Assembly: GCA_964465385.1 (NCBI GenBank)
Contig: CAYXIM010000045.1
Location: forward strand, 1-15,131
DNA length: 15,131 bases
From: JAAYBY01 sp964465385
Lineage (GTDB): Bacteria > Bacillota > Clostridia > Saccharofermentanales > UBA5734
Direction of reading: 5' to 3'
Position numbers and translations under genes: made by a program. The notes beneath the pieces were generated by a model. It was not told the origin of the DNA, ran no database searches, and was given only the letters and a program-made list of their open reading frames with translations. Below, one piece after another: positions 1 through 7,826 of this stretch (the stretch's first letter is position 1; the number at the start of each line of letters is the position of its first letter).

Positions 1-3
1 TCA

Positions 4-12
4 TGCTATAAT
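4..12 (+). promoter_or_regulatory. Extended -10 promoter element of the lipid kinase gene
   Basis: TATAAT at 7-12 is a perfect consensus -10 box preceded by TG at 4-5 with one base between, the extended -10 pattern. The -35 box would lie beyond the left edge. The predicted transcript start is near 19, leaving a leader of about 38 nt before the ATG at 57. Confidence 0.6.
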
Positions 13-56
13 GAGATCGATTCGCAACCTGTCAGCCTCATGAGGTGGTCTGCCCT

Positions 57-971
57 ATGGAACAAAAAGCCTTGTTTATTGTCAATGAGAAAGCAGGCAA
101 AGCGCAAATTAAAAACCACATCGTCACGGTTGTTTCCGCCTTTCAAGTGGCCGGTTATCTGGTGACCGTCACGGTTACCCAAGCGCAAAAAGATGCAACC
201 CGTTTTGCCCGGGATATCGGGGGCAATTTTGATCTCTTGCTGTGTTCAGGAGGAGATGGCACCCTCAATGAAGTGATCAACGGCCTGATGCAGCTGGAAG
301 AAAAACGTCCCCTCCTGGCCTATCTGCCTTCAGGATCAACCAATGATTTTGCGGCCAACCTCTACACCGACTTGAACATCACACAAAACACACGGCAGAT
401 TCTGGATGGCTTACGCCTGCCTTGCGATACCGCACGCTTCAACGACCGCTACTTTATTTATTGTGCTGCATTTGGTGCTTTTGCCCTCACATCTTATGAA
501 ACGGCCCAGATCAACAAGAATATTTTTGGTCGTCTGGCCTACCTCTTTGAAGGGACCCGTCACCTGCAAACCCTCAAAGCCTACCGCTTTCACGTTCGCT
601 GTGCGGCATGTGAGCTGGAAGACGATTACGTCTACGGCATGGTCACCAATTCAGACTCAGTTGCCGGCATCAGGGGGTTTGGTGGCAGGAACGTTCAGCT
701 GGATGACGGCCTTTATGAGGTGTTGCTGATCAAAATGCCCCTTAACCTGCTGGAGCTGCAGCAGATCGTTTCCGGCCTAATCAAACAAGATTTCTCGTCG
801 CCCCTGTTCATCCGCTTCAAAACCGACCACATCACCTTTGAATCGGATGAGCCCATCGCCTGGAACCTTGATGGTGAGTTTGGTGGCAACAAACGGTTGG
901 CGGAAATCTCGGTTTGCCACAACGCGGTCACGTTTCTGGCACCACGGCAACCGCCCATCCAGACCGCCTAA
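57..971 (+). CDS. Diacylglycerol kinase family lipid kinase (YegS/DgkB-like)
   Basis: A 304-residue soluble kinase of the DAGK catalytic-domain family, which phosphorylates diacylglycerol or a related lipid alcohol with ATP at the membrane face. Visible motifs: NEKAGK near residues 10-15 (usual NP-SGK nucleotide-binding loop), GGDGTLNE at 65-72 (family signature) and PSGSTNDFA at 91-99. An internal DGE at 272-274 lies in the C-terminal beta-sandwich. Length is normal for the family (about 290-310). I chose ATG 57 over an in-frame GTG at 45 because GAGGTGG at 42-48 gives a ribosome binding site 8 nt upstream; the GTG lies inside that site. It appears monocistronic, with its own promoter and a candidate terminator. 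The exact lipid substrate (diacylglycerol, undecaprenol or other) cannot be read from the sequence. Confidence 0.9.
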   Translation: MEQKALFIVNEKAGKAQIKNHIVTVVSAFQVAGYLVTVTVTQAQKDATRFARDIGGNFDLLLCSGGDGTLNEVINGLMQLEEKRPLLAYLPSGSTNDFAANLYTDLNITQNTRQILDGLRLPCDTARFNDRYFIYCAAFGAFALTSYETAQINKNIFGRLAYLFEGTRHLQTLKAYRFHVRCAACELEDDYVYGMVTNSDSVAGIRGFGGRNVQLDDGLYEVLLIKMPLNLLELQQIVSGLIKQDFSSPLFIRFKTDHITFESDEPIAWNLDGEFGGNKRLAEISVCHNAVTFLAPRQPPIQTA

Positions 972-1013
972 AAGAGCCGGCACATTTTGCTGTCATAGAT
1001 CTTAACGACATTT

Positions 1014-1066
1014 CACCCAATCCCTTATGCAATCTGGCAAAAGTCTTGGGAGGGGTGTCTTTTTTT
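1014..1066 (+). terminator. Candidate Rho-independent terminator after the lipid kinase
   Basis: CACCC (1014-1018) and TCCC (1021-1024) can pair with GGGA (1048-1051) and GGGTG (1053-1057), giving a 4+5 bp stem with a small internal loop and a long 23-nt apical loop. It is followed by a T-rich run, TCTTTTTTT, at 1058-1066. The long loop makes it weaker than the other terminators in the window. Confidence 0.45.
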
Positions 1067-1069
1067 CAC

Positions 1070-1105
1070 TTTTTCATGTATTAACACGCTTTTTTCATGT
1101 ATAAT
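1070..1105 (+). promoter_or_regulatory. Promoter of the NCS2 permease gene with a 12-nt direct repeat
   Basis: A perfect TATAAT lies at 1100-1105. No good -35 box is present at 16-18 bp spacing; TTAACA at 1081-1086 is only 13 bp away. The 12-nt sequence TTTTTCATGTAT occurs twice, at 1070-1081 and 1091-1102, exactly 21 bp apart (two helical turns), the second copy running into the -10 box. The predicted start near 1112 gives a leader of about 40 nt, too short for a purine riboswitch aptamer. Confidence 0.55.
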
Positions 1106-1152
1106 GCTTTCGTATGGTTCTGGACGAACCAAATACGATATTAGGGGGGCCT

Positions 1153-2508
1153 ATGGATACTTTTTTTGGGATTTCTGAGGCAAAGTCAACGGTAAGGACT
1201 GAAATCATCGCCGGGATAACAACATTTTTCACCATGGCATACATCATTGTTGTCAACCCAAGCATCTTGAGCAGCACCACATCGAATCCGGACCTGTATT
1301 GGGGTCCAATTTTTATTGCCACTTGCTTGTCAGCGGCAATTGGAACACTCCTGATGGGATTTTATGCGCGTCTGCCATTCGCACAGGCCCCTGGTATGGG
1401 CCTCAACGCCTTTTTTGCTTTTGCTGTCGCCACAACCTATGGTTACCAGGGCGCACTGGCTGCCGTGCTCATTTCCGGCATCCTGTTCATCCTGCTGACC
1501 TTGATTGGCCTGCGTGAGTCCATTGTCCGGGCTATCCCGCACAACTTGAAAATTGCTATTTCTGCCGGTATCGGCCTCTTCATCGCCTTTGTCGGCCTGC
1601 AAGGGGCTGGCCTGATTGTTAAAGACGATGCCACACTGGTCACCTTTGCCAGTTTCTCTCTGAAACAGGACGGTTTTCCCTTTGCACCTGTGGTAGCTTT
1701 GGTCGGCGTTATCCTGATTGCCATCTTGTACCACTTCAAGGTCAGGGGGGCCATCTTAATCGGCATCATCGCCTGCACCTTGCTGGGTCTGCCCCTGGGT
1801 GTGACCGAACTGCCCAAAGCCATCACAACTGACCACTTTGTTCAAAACTTCGCTGACTGGACCAAAGTCAGCCTCTTCCAGTTTGACTTCAAAGCCCTGC
1901 TGGGTGACTCATCCGGTGTCTTTGCCGGTGTCTTGTCCATCCTGACCGTCATCATCTCCTTCACCATGGTCGACATGTTTGACACCATCGGAACCTTGAT
2001 CGGTACCGCCAAGCAGTGCAACCTGCTTGACAAGGATGGCAACCTGCCGCGCATGAAACAAGCCCTCATGTGTGACGCCATCGCCACTGTGGCTGGTGCC
2101 AGTATGGGCACGTCCACCGTCACAACCTACGTTGAATCTGGCTCCGGCATTTCAGAAGGTGGCAGAACGGGCCTGACCGCTGTGACAACCGGTCTGCTTT
2201 TCATCGTTGCCCTGGTCCTGGCGCCACTGGCCATGATTGTCCCATCTGCTGCGACGGCACCGGCCTTAATCATCGTGGGGGTTCTCATGCTCTCGGGTAT
2301 TAAAGACCTTGATTTTTCGGATATGACTGAAGCGGTCCCAGCTTTCTTGACCACCATCATGATGCCGCTGACCTACTCCATCGCAGACGGTATCGGCATC
2401 GGCATCATTTCATACGTGCTGATCAAGCTCTTCACCGGTAAAGTTAAAGACATGAGCATCGTGACTGCCATCATCGCGCTCCTGTTTGTCATCAAGTTTA
2501 TTATCTGA
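1153..2508 (+). CDS. NCS2 family guanine/hypoxanthine-type permease (AzgA/PbuG-like)
   Basis: A 451-residue polytopic inner-membrane transporter that by family (COG2252, NCS2/AzgA group) imports purine bases such as hypoxanthine, guanine or adenine with protons. The N-terminus has the AzgA-type pattern (TEIIAGITTFFTMAYIIVVN, residues 16-35). PGMGLNAFF follows in the next helices, FDTIGTLIGTAKQ lies mid-protein, and the segment GTSTVTTYVESGSG then EGGRTG marks the substrate-binding region of this branch. Length matches the family (about 430-490). ATG 1153 is preferred over ATG 1114: it follows a G-rich AGGGGGG at 1143-1149, and 1114 would fall almost at the predicted transcription start. It has its own promoter and terminator, so purine uptake is probably a single-gene unit. 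Substrate preference cannot be settled by eye. Confidence 0.93.
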   Translation: MDTFFGISEAKSTVRTEIIAGITTFFTMAYIIVVNPSILSSTTSNPDLYWGPIFIATCLSAAIGTLLMGFYARLPFAQAPGMGLNAFFAFAVATTYGYQGALAAVLISGILFILLTLIGLRESIVRAIPHNLKIAISAGIGLFIAFVGLQGAGLIVKDDATLVTFASFSLKQDGFPFAPVVALVGVILIAILYHFKVRGAILIGIIACTLLGLPLGVTELPKAITTDHFVQNFADWTKVSLFQFDFKALLGDSSGVFAGVLSILTVIISFTMVDMFDTIGTLIGTAKQCNLLDKDGNLPRMKQALMCDAIATVAGASMGTSTVTTYVESGSGISEGGRTGLTAVTTGLLFIVALVLAPLAMIVPSAATAPALIIVGVLMLSGIKDLDFSDMTEAVPAFLTTIMMPLTYSIADGIGIGIISYVLIKLFTGKVKDMSIVTAIIALLFVIKFII

Positions 2509-2526
2509 CGCGGCTTGTGCCGCCAG

Positions 2527-2559
2527 AAAAAAGACCCGTTGTTCAACGGGTCTTTTTTT
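2527..2559. terminator. Bidirectional Rho-independent terminator
   Basis: GACCCGTTG (2533-2541) and CAACGGGTC (2544-2552) form a perfect 9-bp inverted repeat flanked by six A (2527-2532) and seven T (2553-2559). It therefore works on both strands: for the NCS2 permease (stop 2508) and for the minus-strand cluster, whose last stop codon (TAA, 2560-2558) abuts it. Confidence 0.93.
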
Positions 2560-2845
2560 ATCGGTTTTTCTTCTTGTTCCGGATGAGGGCCAAACCGCCA
2601 AAGCCGCTGATCACCGCCATGTAATAGCCCAGGTCATACCACCAGCCGCTGTTGATAACCTCATAGATCCGGATCCGGTGGTTAAACAGGCCAATCACCA
2701 AGGTGACGGGGGCAATCCAACCGTGCCAGATGCCAGTGAAGAAACCGGCGGGTCGACCGGTGCTTGCGCTGCCATCACCTGGTGCACAGGCAGCCAGGAC
2801 TAGGAAGAGGGCAAGGACGAGAACCAGCAGAAGCGTTCGTTTCAT
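2558..2845 (-). CDS. Small predicted membrane lipoprotein of unknown function
   Basis: A 95-residue protein. Residues 1-20 are a lipoprotein signal peptide: MKR, a long Leu/Val stretch, then the lipobox LAAC with Cys20 as the predicted acylation site. After a short Gly/Ser linker come two hydrophobic segments, about 40-54 (WHGWIAPVTLVIGLF) and 71-88 (DLGYYMAVISGFGGLALI), then a basic tail RNKKKNR. The aromatic-rich GIWHGWIAP and GWWYDLGYYMA blocks look like a conserved small-protein family I have seen unnamed, but I cannot name a domain. ATG 2845 is supported by AAAGGAG at 2859-2853, 7 nt upstream. An in-frame start at 2911 would precede the signal peptide with 22 extra residues inside tldE. 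It sits 19 bp after tldE and is the last gene before the terminator, so it is probably cotranscribed. Function unknown. Confidence 0.8.
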   Translation of the reverse strand: MKRTLLLVLVLALFLVLAACAPGDGSASTGRPAGFFTGIWHGWIAPVTLVIGLFNHRIRIYEVINSGWWYDLGYYMAVISGFGGLALIRNKKKNR

Positions 2846-2864
2846 GGAGGGTCTCCTTTCTGTT

Positions 2865-4076
2865 TCAAGACGCTTGGACGGCCATGCGGACCACCAGGGC
2901 CCGTTCACCAAAGAGGACCGGGTCCCGGGTCAGGCCGACGAAACCAGAGCCAAACAAATCATTCAGATGGCCGGAAACAGCACAGTCCGGCACGCGACCC
3001 AACAACCGCCGGCCATCGCTTAAAAAGCCCAGCTGCACTGGAGACGCAAACTGGCCTTCATCTGTATAATCACCGCCGGATGCCATGACCACCACCAGCG
3101 CTTTTTGCCCGGCCAACAAGGCCTTCAATGACTGACCGCTGTCTTGAATCAGGATCTGAGGAAAGCCCAGGGTTGGCACGCCATCGTATTCAGAAACGGC
3201 CGATCCCGTCAGGGGCATGTCGAACATCTTGGCCGTGCGGCGGTCTGTATAGGCTTGTTTGATCACCCCGTTTTCGATCAGGTTGATGCGGCCACGAGAC
3301 ACGATCCCTTCGGCATCAAAGAAGGCCTGGTGGTATTGATGCTCAGGTTCCCAATCCAGGTAAAGGGTCAGTTTATCGTCAAAGGTTTGCTGCCCCAGGT
3401 TGTTTGAAAAGAGAGAGCTGCCGTAACCGATGCGTTCACCGTTGAGTTCATTGACCAGTTTGCCGGTCAACAAGTCCGGCACGGTGACGACCAGAAGCGG
3501 TTCATCAGGCAGCGGTATTTCTCGCTGATAAGCCTCGAGCAGCTGGTCCAGTTCCCCGAGAAAAAAAGCCGGGTCCCATTGACGTGCCTGGTAGCCCAAA
3601 AAAGCATCCATAATGTGTGCCGATCGGCGCTGCTTTAAAATCAAGCCCACCTCCAGCACCTCATCGGCAAAAAATAAATCGCTACCTTGGTCGTTTTTGA
3701 GACGGACGGTCCGTTTGGCCATGTTGATCTTGTTGCTGATCAAAAAATCCGGATGCCTCTTTTCTGCCTCCAACAAAACCGTTTCAAGGCTGTCTGGCAA
3801 CAGGCCGGCGTCCAGCTGGGCCTTCACCGTTTTGTGACCCTGCTGGTTGGCAACCGGCAAAAAAGGATAGTCGACCCCGTCAGCCAGGTTCTCCCGGGCC
3901 TGCTGCCAGGGGTCTCCTGTTGGGGCGCCGACGTATCCAGCCACCCCCATTTGGCAGCCATCCATGACCCGGTAACCCGTTCGGACAAGCTGCTTCTTCC
4001 GGATGGCGTCAATGCGATTCCGGACAACGCTGAAAGAGGTCTCTTCAACGGCCCACTGGCAGTGTTCCTGATACAT
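2865..4076 (-). CDS. tldE: TldE/PmbA-family metallopeptidase subunit
   Basis: A 403-residue member of the TldD/PmbA family (peptidase U62, PF01523), matching the non-catalytic TldE/PmbA partner. It lacks an HExxxH zinc motif. It keeps the C-terminal fold pattern of the family: a pairing near FFDAEGIVSRGRINLIENGV, then YTDRRTAKMFDMPLTGSA, and a late HLNDLFGSGFVGLTRDP. In E. coli TldD and TldE form a heterodimer that degrades unfolded peptides, trims the microcin B17 leader and degrades the antitoxin CcdA. ATG 4076 is set by the TAGGAGG ribosome binding site at 4089-4083; a longer frame reaching 4166 would overlap tldD without an SD. The sequence is divergent from enterobacterial PmbA, so subunit assignment rests on order, the missing zinc motif and C-terminal pattern. 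Confidence 0.85.
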   Translation of the reverse strand: MYQEHCQWAVEETSFSVVRNRIDAIRKKQLVRTGYRVMDGCQMGVAGYVGAPTGDPWQQARENLADGVDYPFLPVANQQGHKTVKAQLDAGLLPDSLETVLLEAEKRHPDFLISNKINMAKRTVRLKNDQGSDLFFADEVLEVGLILKQRRSAHIMDAFLGYQARQWDPAFFLGELDQLLEAYQREIPLPDEPLLVVTVPDLLTGKLVNELNGERIGYGSSLFSNNLGQQTFDDKLTLYLDWEPEHQYHQAFFDAEGIVSRGRINLIENGVIKQAYTDRRTAKMFDMPLTGSAVSEYDGVPTLGFPQILIQDSGQSLKALLAGQKALVVVMASGGDYTDEGQFASPVQLGFLSDGRRLLGRVPDCAVSGHLNDLFGSGFVGLTRDPVLFGERALVVRMAVQAS

Positions 4077-4082
4077 GCTTGG

Positions 4083-4089
4083 CCTCCTA
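4083..4089 (-). promoter_or_regulatory. Ribosome binding site of tldE containing the tldD stop codon
   Basis: On the minus strand TAGGAGG reads as the tldD stop (TAG, 4089-4087) fused to the tldE Shine-Dalgarno GAGG. The tldE ATG follows 6 nt after it. Ribosomes ending tldD therefore stop on the tldE initiation site, which fits tightly coupled 1:1 synthesis of a heterodimer. Confidence 0.8.
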
Positions 4090-5418
4090 ACGGGCATGAA
4101 TGCCGTCCACACGGATGGCTGGACCCCCAAAGCTGACACGAAGCGGGTATTGCTCCATCTTGCCACAGCCGCCCAGGGCGAATGAAAACCATTCCACCTG
4201 ATCCGAAAGGCCGGTGATGCGGTGAAGGGTCTGCATGACGTTACCGGTCAGGACGCTGATGAGCACCGGCCGGCCAATCCTGCCATCTTCAATCCAATAG
4301 GCCCGTTGTGGTGCAATGGTAAAGGTTGTCATCCCTGAGCCGTGGTTGAGCGTCTCGATATAAAGGCCCTTGCGGATGGGCTTGATCAGGTCATCGAAAG
4401 ACAGGTCGCCGGCATCGATGTAGGTGTTGGTCATGCGCACAATCGGCTCAAATTCAACGTTGACAGCCCGGGCGTTTCCGGTTGGTGCCTCACCCAGCAA
4501 AGCCGCCGTTGTGATGCTGTGCAAGCGGCCAGCCAATTTGCCGTGCCGAATCAGATGACTGACACGGGCACGCGTTCCTTCATCATCAAAAGGCACATAG
4601 CCGTTGCCCTCCAGGTCTCCCCGGTCCAGGATATTGAGCTGGTCTATGCCGACCGTTTTACCCAGTGCCCAGGTCTGCTGCATGGTGTCATCGCCGATCA
4701 TGAAATCAGCCTCGCTCTTGTGACCGAAGCTTTCGTGCGCAAACACACCCGTGACCAGGGGGGCCAGCACGCAGGTGTAGCTGCCGGCTTCGACCGGCAC
4801 AGCTGCTTGGACAAAAGCCAGGTCTTTTTCCAGTTCATCCAAGAACACCGGCTCGTGGCCGTTGAGAGCTGAAAAACATGTCTTAACAAGGTCTTTGCTG
4901 CCGCGGCCTGGTTTGTCGTCAACCAGCAGCTGGTAGCGCGCCGACAAAGAAGCAAACTGGTTATCAAAGGTCACATCGGCACCCTTGCTGGAGATGAACC
5001 GTTTCACGCTGTAGGCATCCTGGTAGATGCAGCGATACTGGCTGATTCCCTCCCGGCCATCAAACAAGCGGCTGGTTGCTTGGAGCAGGCCCAGCTTATC
5101 TTGCCGGGAAGAGACGCTGACAGACTGGTCTTTGTAGCGGATCAGGCGCTCCAGGTTGCCTTCAAACAAGTTGACCACTGGATCGGCCGACAGGTCCGCC
5201 GGCCGGGCCAGCTGAGCCAGCTGATCCAATTGCGCTTGAAGCCCATCCAGGGAACTGGTTGCCTGCATGTACCAGCGTTGTCCATCATAAACCCGGATCA
5301 AGGCGCCCTGAACATCCCGGATGCGGTTTTGGCGCAAGCTGCCGTTTTCAATGGCGCAGGCGGTCTCCTGCTGCTGCTGGGTTCGGATGTCACAATACAG
5401 CCCCTGAGGCCAGTTCAT
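4087..5418 (-). CDS. tldD: TldD-family zinc metallopeptidase, catalytic subunit
   Basis: A 443-residue TldD. The zinc motif HESFGH is at residues 228-233 in the context GVFAHESFGHKSEADF (family HExxxH). The third zinc ligand is the expected Cys418 in GGCGKMEQ, the conserved G-C-G-K segment near the C-terminus. Both catalytic elements are intact, so it should be active. With TldE it makes a cytoplasmic peptidase that admits unfolded polypeptides to an internal chamber (known for E. coli TldD/E). Its ATG overlaps the stop of the upstream PHP gene by 4 bp (ATGA, 5418-5415), with AAAGGA about 10 nt upstream. The frame ends in the tldE ribosome binding site. Natural substrates here are unknown: no RiPP precursor or toxin-antitoxin gene is visible nearby. 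Confidence 0.92.
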   Translation of the reverse strand: MNWPQGLYCDIRTQQQQETACAIENGSLRQNRIRDVQGALIRVYDGQRWYMQATSSLDGLQAQLDQLAQLARPADLSADPVVNLFEGNLERLIRYKDQSVSVSSRQDKLGLLQATSRLFDGREGISQYRCIYQDAYSVKRFISSKGADVTFDNQFASLSARYQLLVDDKPGRGSKDLVKTCFSALNGHEPVFLDELEKDLAFVQAAVPVEAGSYTCVLAPLVTGVFAHESFGHKSEADFMIGDDTMQQTWALGKTVGIDQLNILDRGDLEGNGYVPFDDEGTRARVSHLIRHGKLAGRLHSITTAALLGEAPTGNARAVNVEFEPIVRMTNTYIDAGDLSFDDLIKPIRKGLYIETLNHGSGMTTFTIAPQRAYWIEDGRIGRPVLISVLTGNVMQTLHRITGLSDQVEWFSFALGGCGKMEQYPLRVSFGGPAIRVDGIHAR

Positions 5419-6350
5419 ATCTGTTCACGTCCTTTGGCGTCTGTCAGCCACAGGGGCTGTGTCCAGGCTTTTCGACCTGCCTGGTCCATGCATATCGCAC
5501 GCACATAGCCTTCTGTTCCACTCAGCGTGACCCAGGCCTGGGTCATCTGGCCGGCTGCATCGGTGGTGGTTTTCAAGGTCCGCTTGTCAGTCGAAAAACC
5601 AACCAGCTGGCAGGGCGAACACTGGACAAATGCCCGGTCGCCCTCAACGGTAAAAGACGTGATGGACGGCCCTTGTGAAGCATAGAAATGACCGGCCAGC
5701 AAGGCAGCCAGGATGGCCTGGTGGGACAGGTCAGTGGCCTTGACCACCACAAAGCCGCCGCCCACATCTCTGGGCACCTGATGGGTGTCGTCAACGGCCA
5801 AGCCAAACAGGCGCTGGCCATGGCGCAAGACACGATCCAGCCAGGCTTCCGCGTGGCCTGCCCCCCAGCCCATCTCACAACCATGGTTGTAGACCTCCAT
5901 GCCCAAAAGGCCTTTGAGGTCAAGCAGGGATTCCGCGTGGGCTGCCGACCAGGCCGGGTGGGCGTAGATACAAACGTTGCCGTTTTGGTTGAGCAGGTCA
6001 ATCAGGGTCTGCGCCCCCGCACCTGACGGGGACAAAAGGGGTTGACCGTGCTGGAAGGTGTTTTGACCAGGAAGACCCAGACCGATGACATGGTGGGCAT
6101 AGGCTGTCTGGTCCGTGCCAGATACATCCAGCTCAACGCCCGGAAGCACCAGAAAGTCAGGCCGGTTTAAAGCCTCGTGAATCCCATAAACCCGGTGATC
6201 GGTGATGGCCAAAAAATCAAACCCCAGCCTCCGGTAGTTGTCAACCAGGGCTTGTGGGCTTGCCTCCCCATCCGACAGGGTGCTGTGAGCGTGGAGATTG
6301 CCCTTATACCAGGCTCCCTGCTTGGGAAAAGCAGTGTGTTGGTCATGCAT
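5415..6350 (-). CDS. PHP-domain metallohydrolase, CehA/McbA-like
   Basis: A 311-residue protein with a complete PHP metal site. Visible ligands: His20 and His22 (NLHAHST), Asp27 (SDGE), Asp51-His52 (ITDH), Glu73 (PGVE), His86/His87 (YAHHV), His131 (YAHPAW), and Asp188 and His190 (DDTH). This is the trinuclear-metal pattern of PHP phosphoesterases. The C-terminal region from about 207 (HFYASQGPSITSF onward) is predicted beta-rich, as in the CehA/McbA group of PHP proteins. It contains a close pair of cysteines (CSPC). The reaction is probably hydrolysis of a phosphoester or other ester; the substrate is unknown. Start ATG 6350 has GAGAGG at 6364-6359, 8 nt upstream. It lies 24 bp after trkH and overlaps tldD by ATGA, so it is translationally coupled to the peptidase gene. 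Confidence 0.87.
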   Translation of the reverse strand: MHDQHTAFPKQGAWYKGNLHAHSTLSDGEASPQALVDNYRRLGFDFLAITDHRVYGIHEALNRPDFLVLPGVELDVSGTDQTAYAHHVIGLGLPGQNTFQHGQPLLSPSGAGAQTLIDLLNQNGNVCIYAHPAWSAAHAESLLDLKGLLGMEVYNHGCEMGWGAGHAEAWLDRVLRHGQRLFGLAVDDTHQVPRDVGGGFVVVKATDLSHQAILAALLAGHFYASQGPSITSFTVEGDRAFVQCSPCQLVGFSTDKRTLKTTTDAAGQMTQAWVTLSGTEGYVRAICMDQAGRKAWTQPLWLTDAKGREQI

Positions 6351-6374
6351 GAACGGTACCTCTCTCTCTTTCTG

Positions 6375-7826
6375 TTACAAGCTGACACGACGCCAGAAAG
6401 AGGGCTGGACCAATAACACAATGGGCATGAGTTCCAGCCTCCCCAGCAGCATGCAGGCCGATAAAACAAGTTTAACAAAAGGTGAAAAATCCGCAAAATG
6501 GCCGGCTGGACCGACGGCCCCCAGCCCTGGACCGATGTTGCTCAGGCAAGACAGCGCCGCGGTAAAGGCCGTAACCAGATCAGGTGCCTCCCAGGAAACC
6601 ACCACCACAGCCAGGGCCAGCAAAAAGAGGTAGAAAAGCACAAAAACCATGGCCCCGGTCAAGACCTGCTGGTCAATCAGGCGGCCACTGATGCGGATGC
6701 CGGAAACGACGCGAGGGTGCTTGAGGCGGATCAGTTCCCGTCGGATCAGTTTAAAAACCATCAGGATGCGAACACATTTGAGGCCGCCGGCTGTTGATCC
6801 TGCGCTGGCTCCCAGGAACATGAGCAGCACCAGGATGCTTTTGCTGAACGTGGGCCACTGGTCAAAGTTGGTGGTGGCATAACCGGTTGTCGTCATCAGA
6901 GATGACACCTGAAAAAAAGCATGGCGAAAGCTGTCTGGCCAGCCCATGATCTGTCGCCAGCCCAGGTTGAGCGCAATCAGCACAGTGGCGCCGGCCAGAA
7001 CCAGCAGGTAAAACCGCAGTTCTTCATCTTGGAAGACCGATCGCCAGTCGCCCTTGATCAGCTGGTAATGCAAGGTGAAGTTGATACCAAACAAGGCCAT
7101 GAAAACGGCAATGATCAGATCGATGGCCAGGCTGTTGAACGCACCAACACTGGCCGACCGGCTGGAGAAACCGCCGGTGCCGGCCGTCCCAAAGGCATGG
7201 ATCAGGGTGTCAAACAAAGGCATTCCTGCCAAGCGCAGGGCAATGACCTCGGCCAGGGTCAAAGCCAGATAGATCAGGTAGAGGATTTTGGCCGTCTGGG
7301 CCAGTCGGGGCACCAATTTTCCGGGGGCCGGACCCGGGCTTTCCGCTTTAAGGATGTGAACCGCCCCCGCACCTGACATGGGCAAAACAGCCAGGGTCAG
7401 CAGCAAAACACCCATGCCCCCAATCCAGTGGGTGAAGCTGCGCCAAAGCATTAGGGTTTTGGGCAGGCTTTCCACTTCTCTGAGGATGCTCGATCCAGTC
7501 GTGGTAAAACCGGAAACGGTTTCAAAGAAGGCATCCGTCAGTTGCGGGATGGCTCCGCTTAACGTAAACGGCAGGGCGCCGAAAAAAGAAAGGGCGATCC
7601 AGGCCAGGGAAACAATGGCCAGGCCGTCTCTGGCATATAGCTCCCGCTTGGTCGTCCTGACGCGCACCAGCAGGCCACCCATCAAAAACAGCAGCAGGCT
7701 GGTTGTCAAAAAAGCCATTGCCTCCTGCTGGCGGTAGGCAAAGCCGATCGCAGCAAAGGGCAGCATGATGCCACCTTCGCACAGGAGAACATAGCCGAGG
7801 CTTCTGAAAACAGCCCGGTGGTTCAT
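6375..7826 (-). CDS. trkH: TrkH-family K+ transporter membrane subunit
   Basis: A 483-residue membrane protein with the four pore repeats of the TrkH/KtrB/HKT superfamily. The filter segments are visible: FTTTGSS (107-113), GTAGTGGF (213-220), MTTTGYATT (311-319) and LSNIGPG (428-434), each supplying the conserved filter glycine. SAGSTAGGLK (341-350) and MLLGRLELMP near 459-468 are also family hallmarks. It conducts K+ across the cytoplasmic membrane under control of TrkA. Length matches bacterial TrkH (about 480). Its ATG overlaps the trkA stop (ATGA, 7826-7823) and the upstream sequence has little Shine-Dalgarno match, so translation is likely coupled to trkA. Gene order is trkA then trkH. 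Confidence 0.95.
   Translation of the reverse strand: MNHRAVFRSLGYVLLCEGGIMLPFAAIGFAYRQQEAMAFLTTSLLLFLMGGLLVRVRTTKRELYARDGLAIVSLAWIALSFFGALPFTLSGAIPQLTDAFFETVSGFTTTGSSILREVESLPKTLMLWRSFTHWIGGMGVLLLTLAVLPMSGAGAVHILKAESPGPAPGKLVPRLAQTAKILYLIYLALTLAEVIALRLAGMPLFDTLIHAFGTAGTGGFSSRSASVGAFNSLAIDLIIAVFMALFGINFTLHYQLIKGDWRSVFQDEELRFYLLVLAGATVLIALNLGWRQIMGWPDSFRHAFFQVSSLMTTTGYATTNFDQWPTFSKSILVLLMFLGASAGSTAGGLKCVRILMVFKLIRRELIRLKHPRVVSGIRISGRLIDQQVLTGAMVFVLFYLFLLALAVVVVSWEAPDLVTAFTAALSCLSNIGPGLGAVGPAGHFADFSPFVKLVLSACMLLGRLELMPIVLLVQPSFWRRVSL

Noticed and set aside
972..1152. Purine riboswitch ahead of the NCS2 permease
   Set aside because: The predicted transcript start near 1112 leaves only about 40 nt of leader, and I see no three-way-junction pattern or antiterminator in the gap.
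2865..4166. Longer tldE starting at 4166
   Set aside because: The extra 30 residues overlap tldD in another frame and have no SD; ATG 4076 has a consensus TAGGAGG.
2865..5418. RiPP (microcin-like) cluster suggested by tldD/tldE
   Set aside because: No precursor peptide, cyclodehydratase, radical SAM or export gene is visible; the neighbours are housekeeping-type genes.
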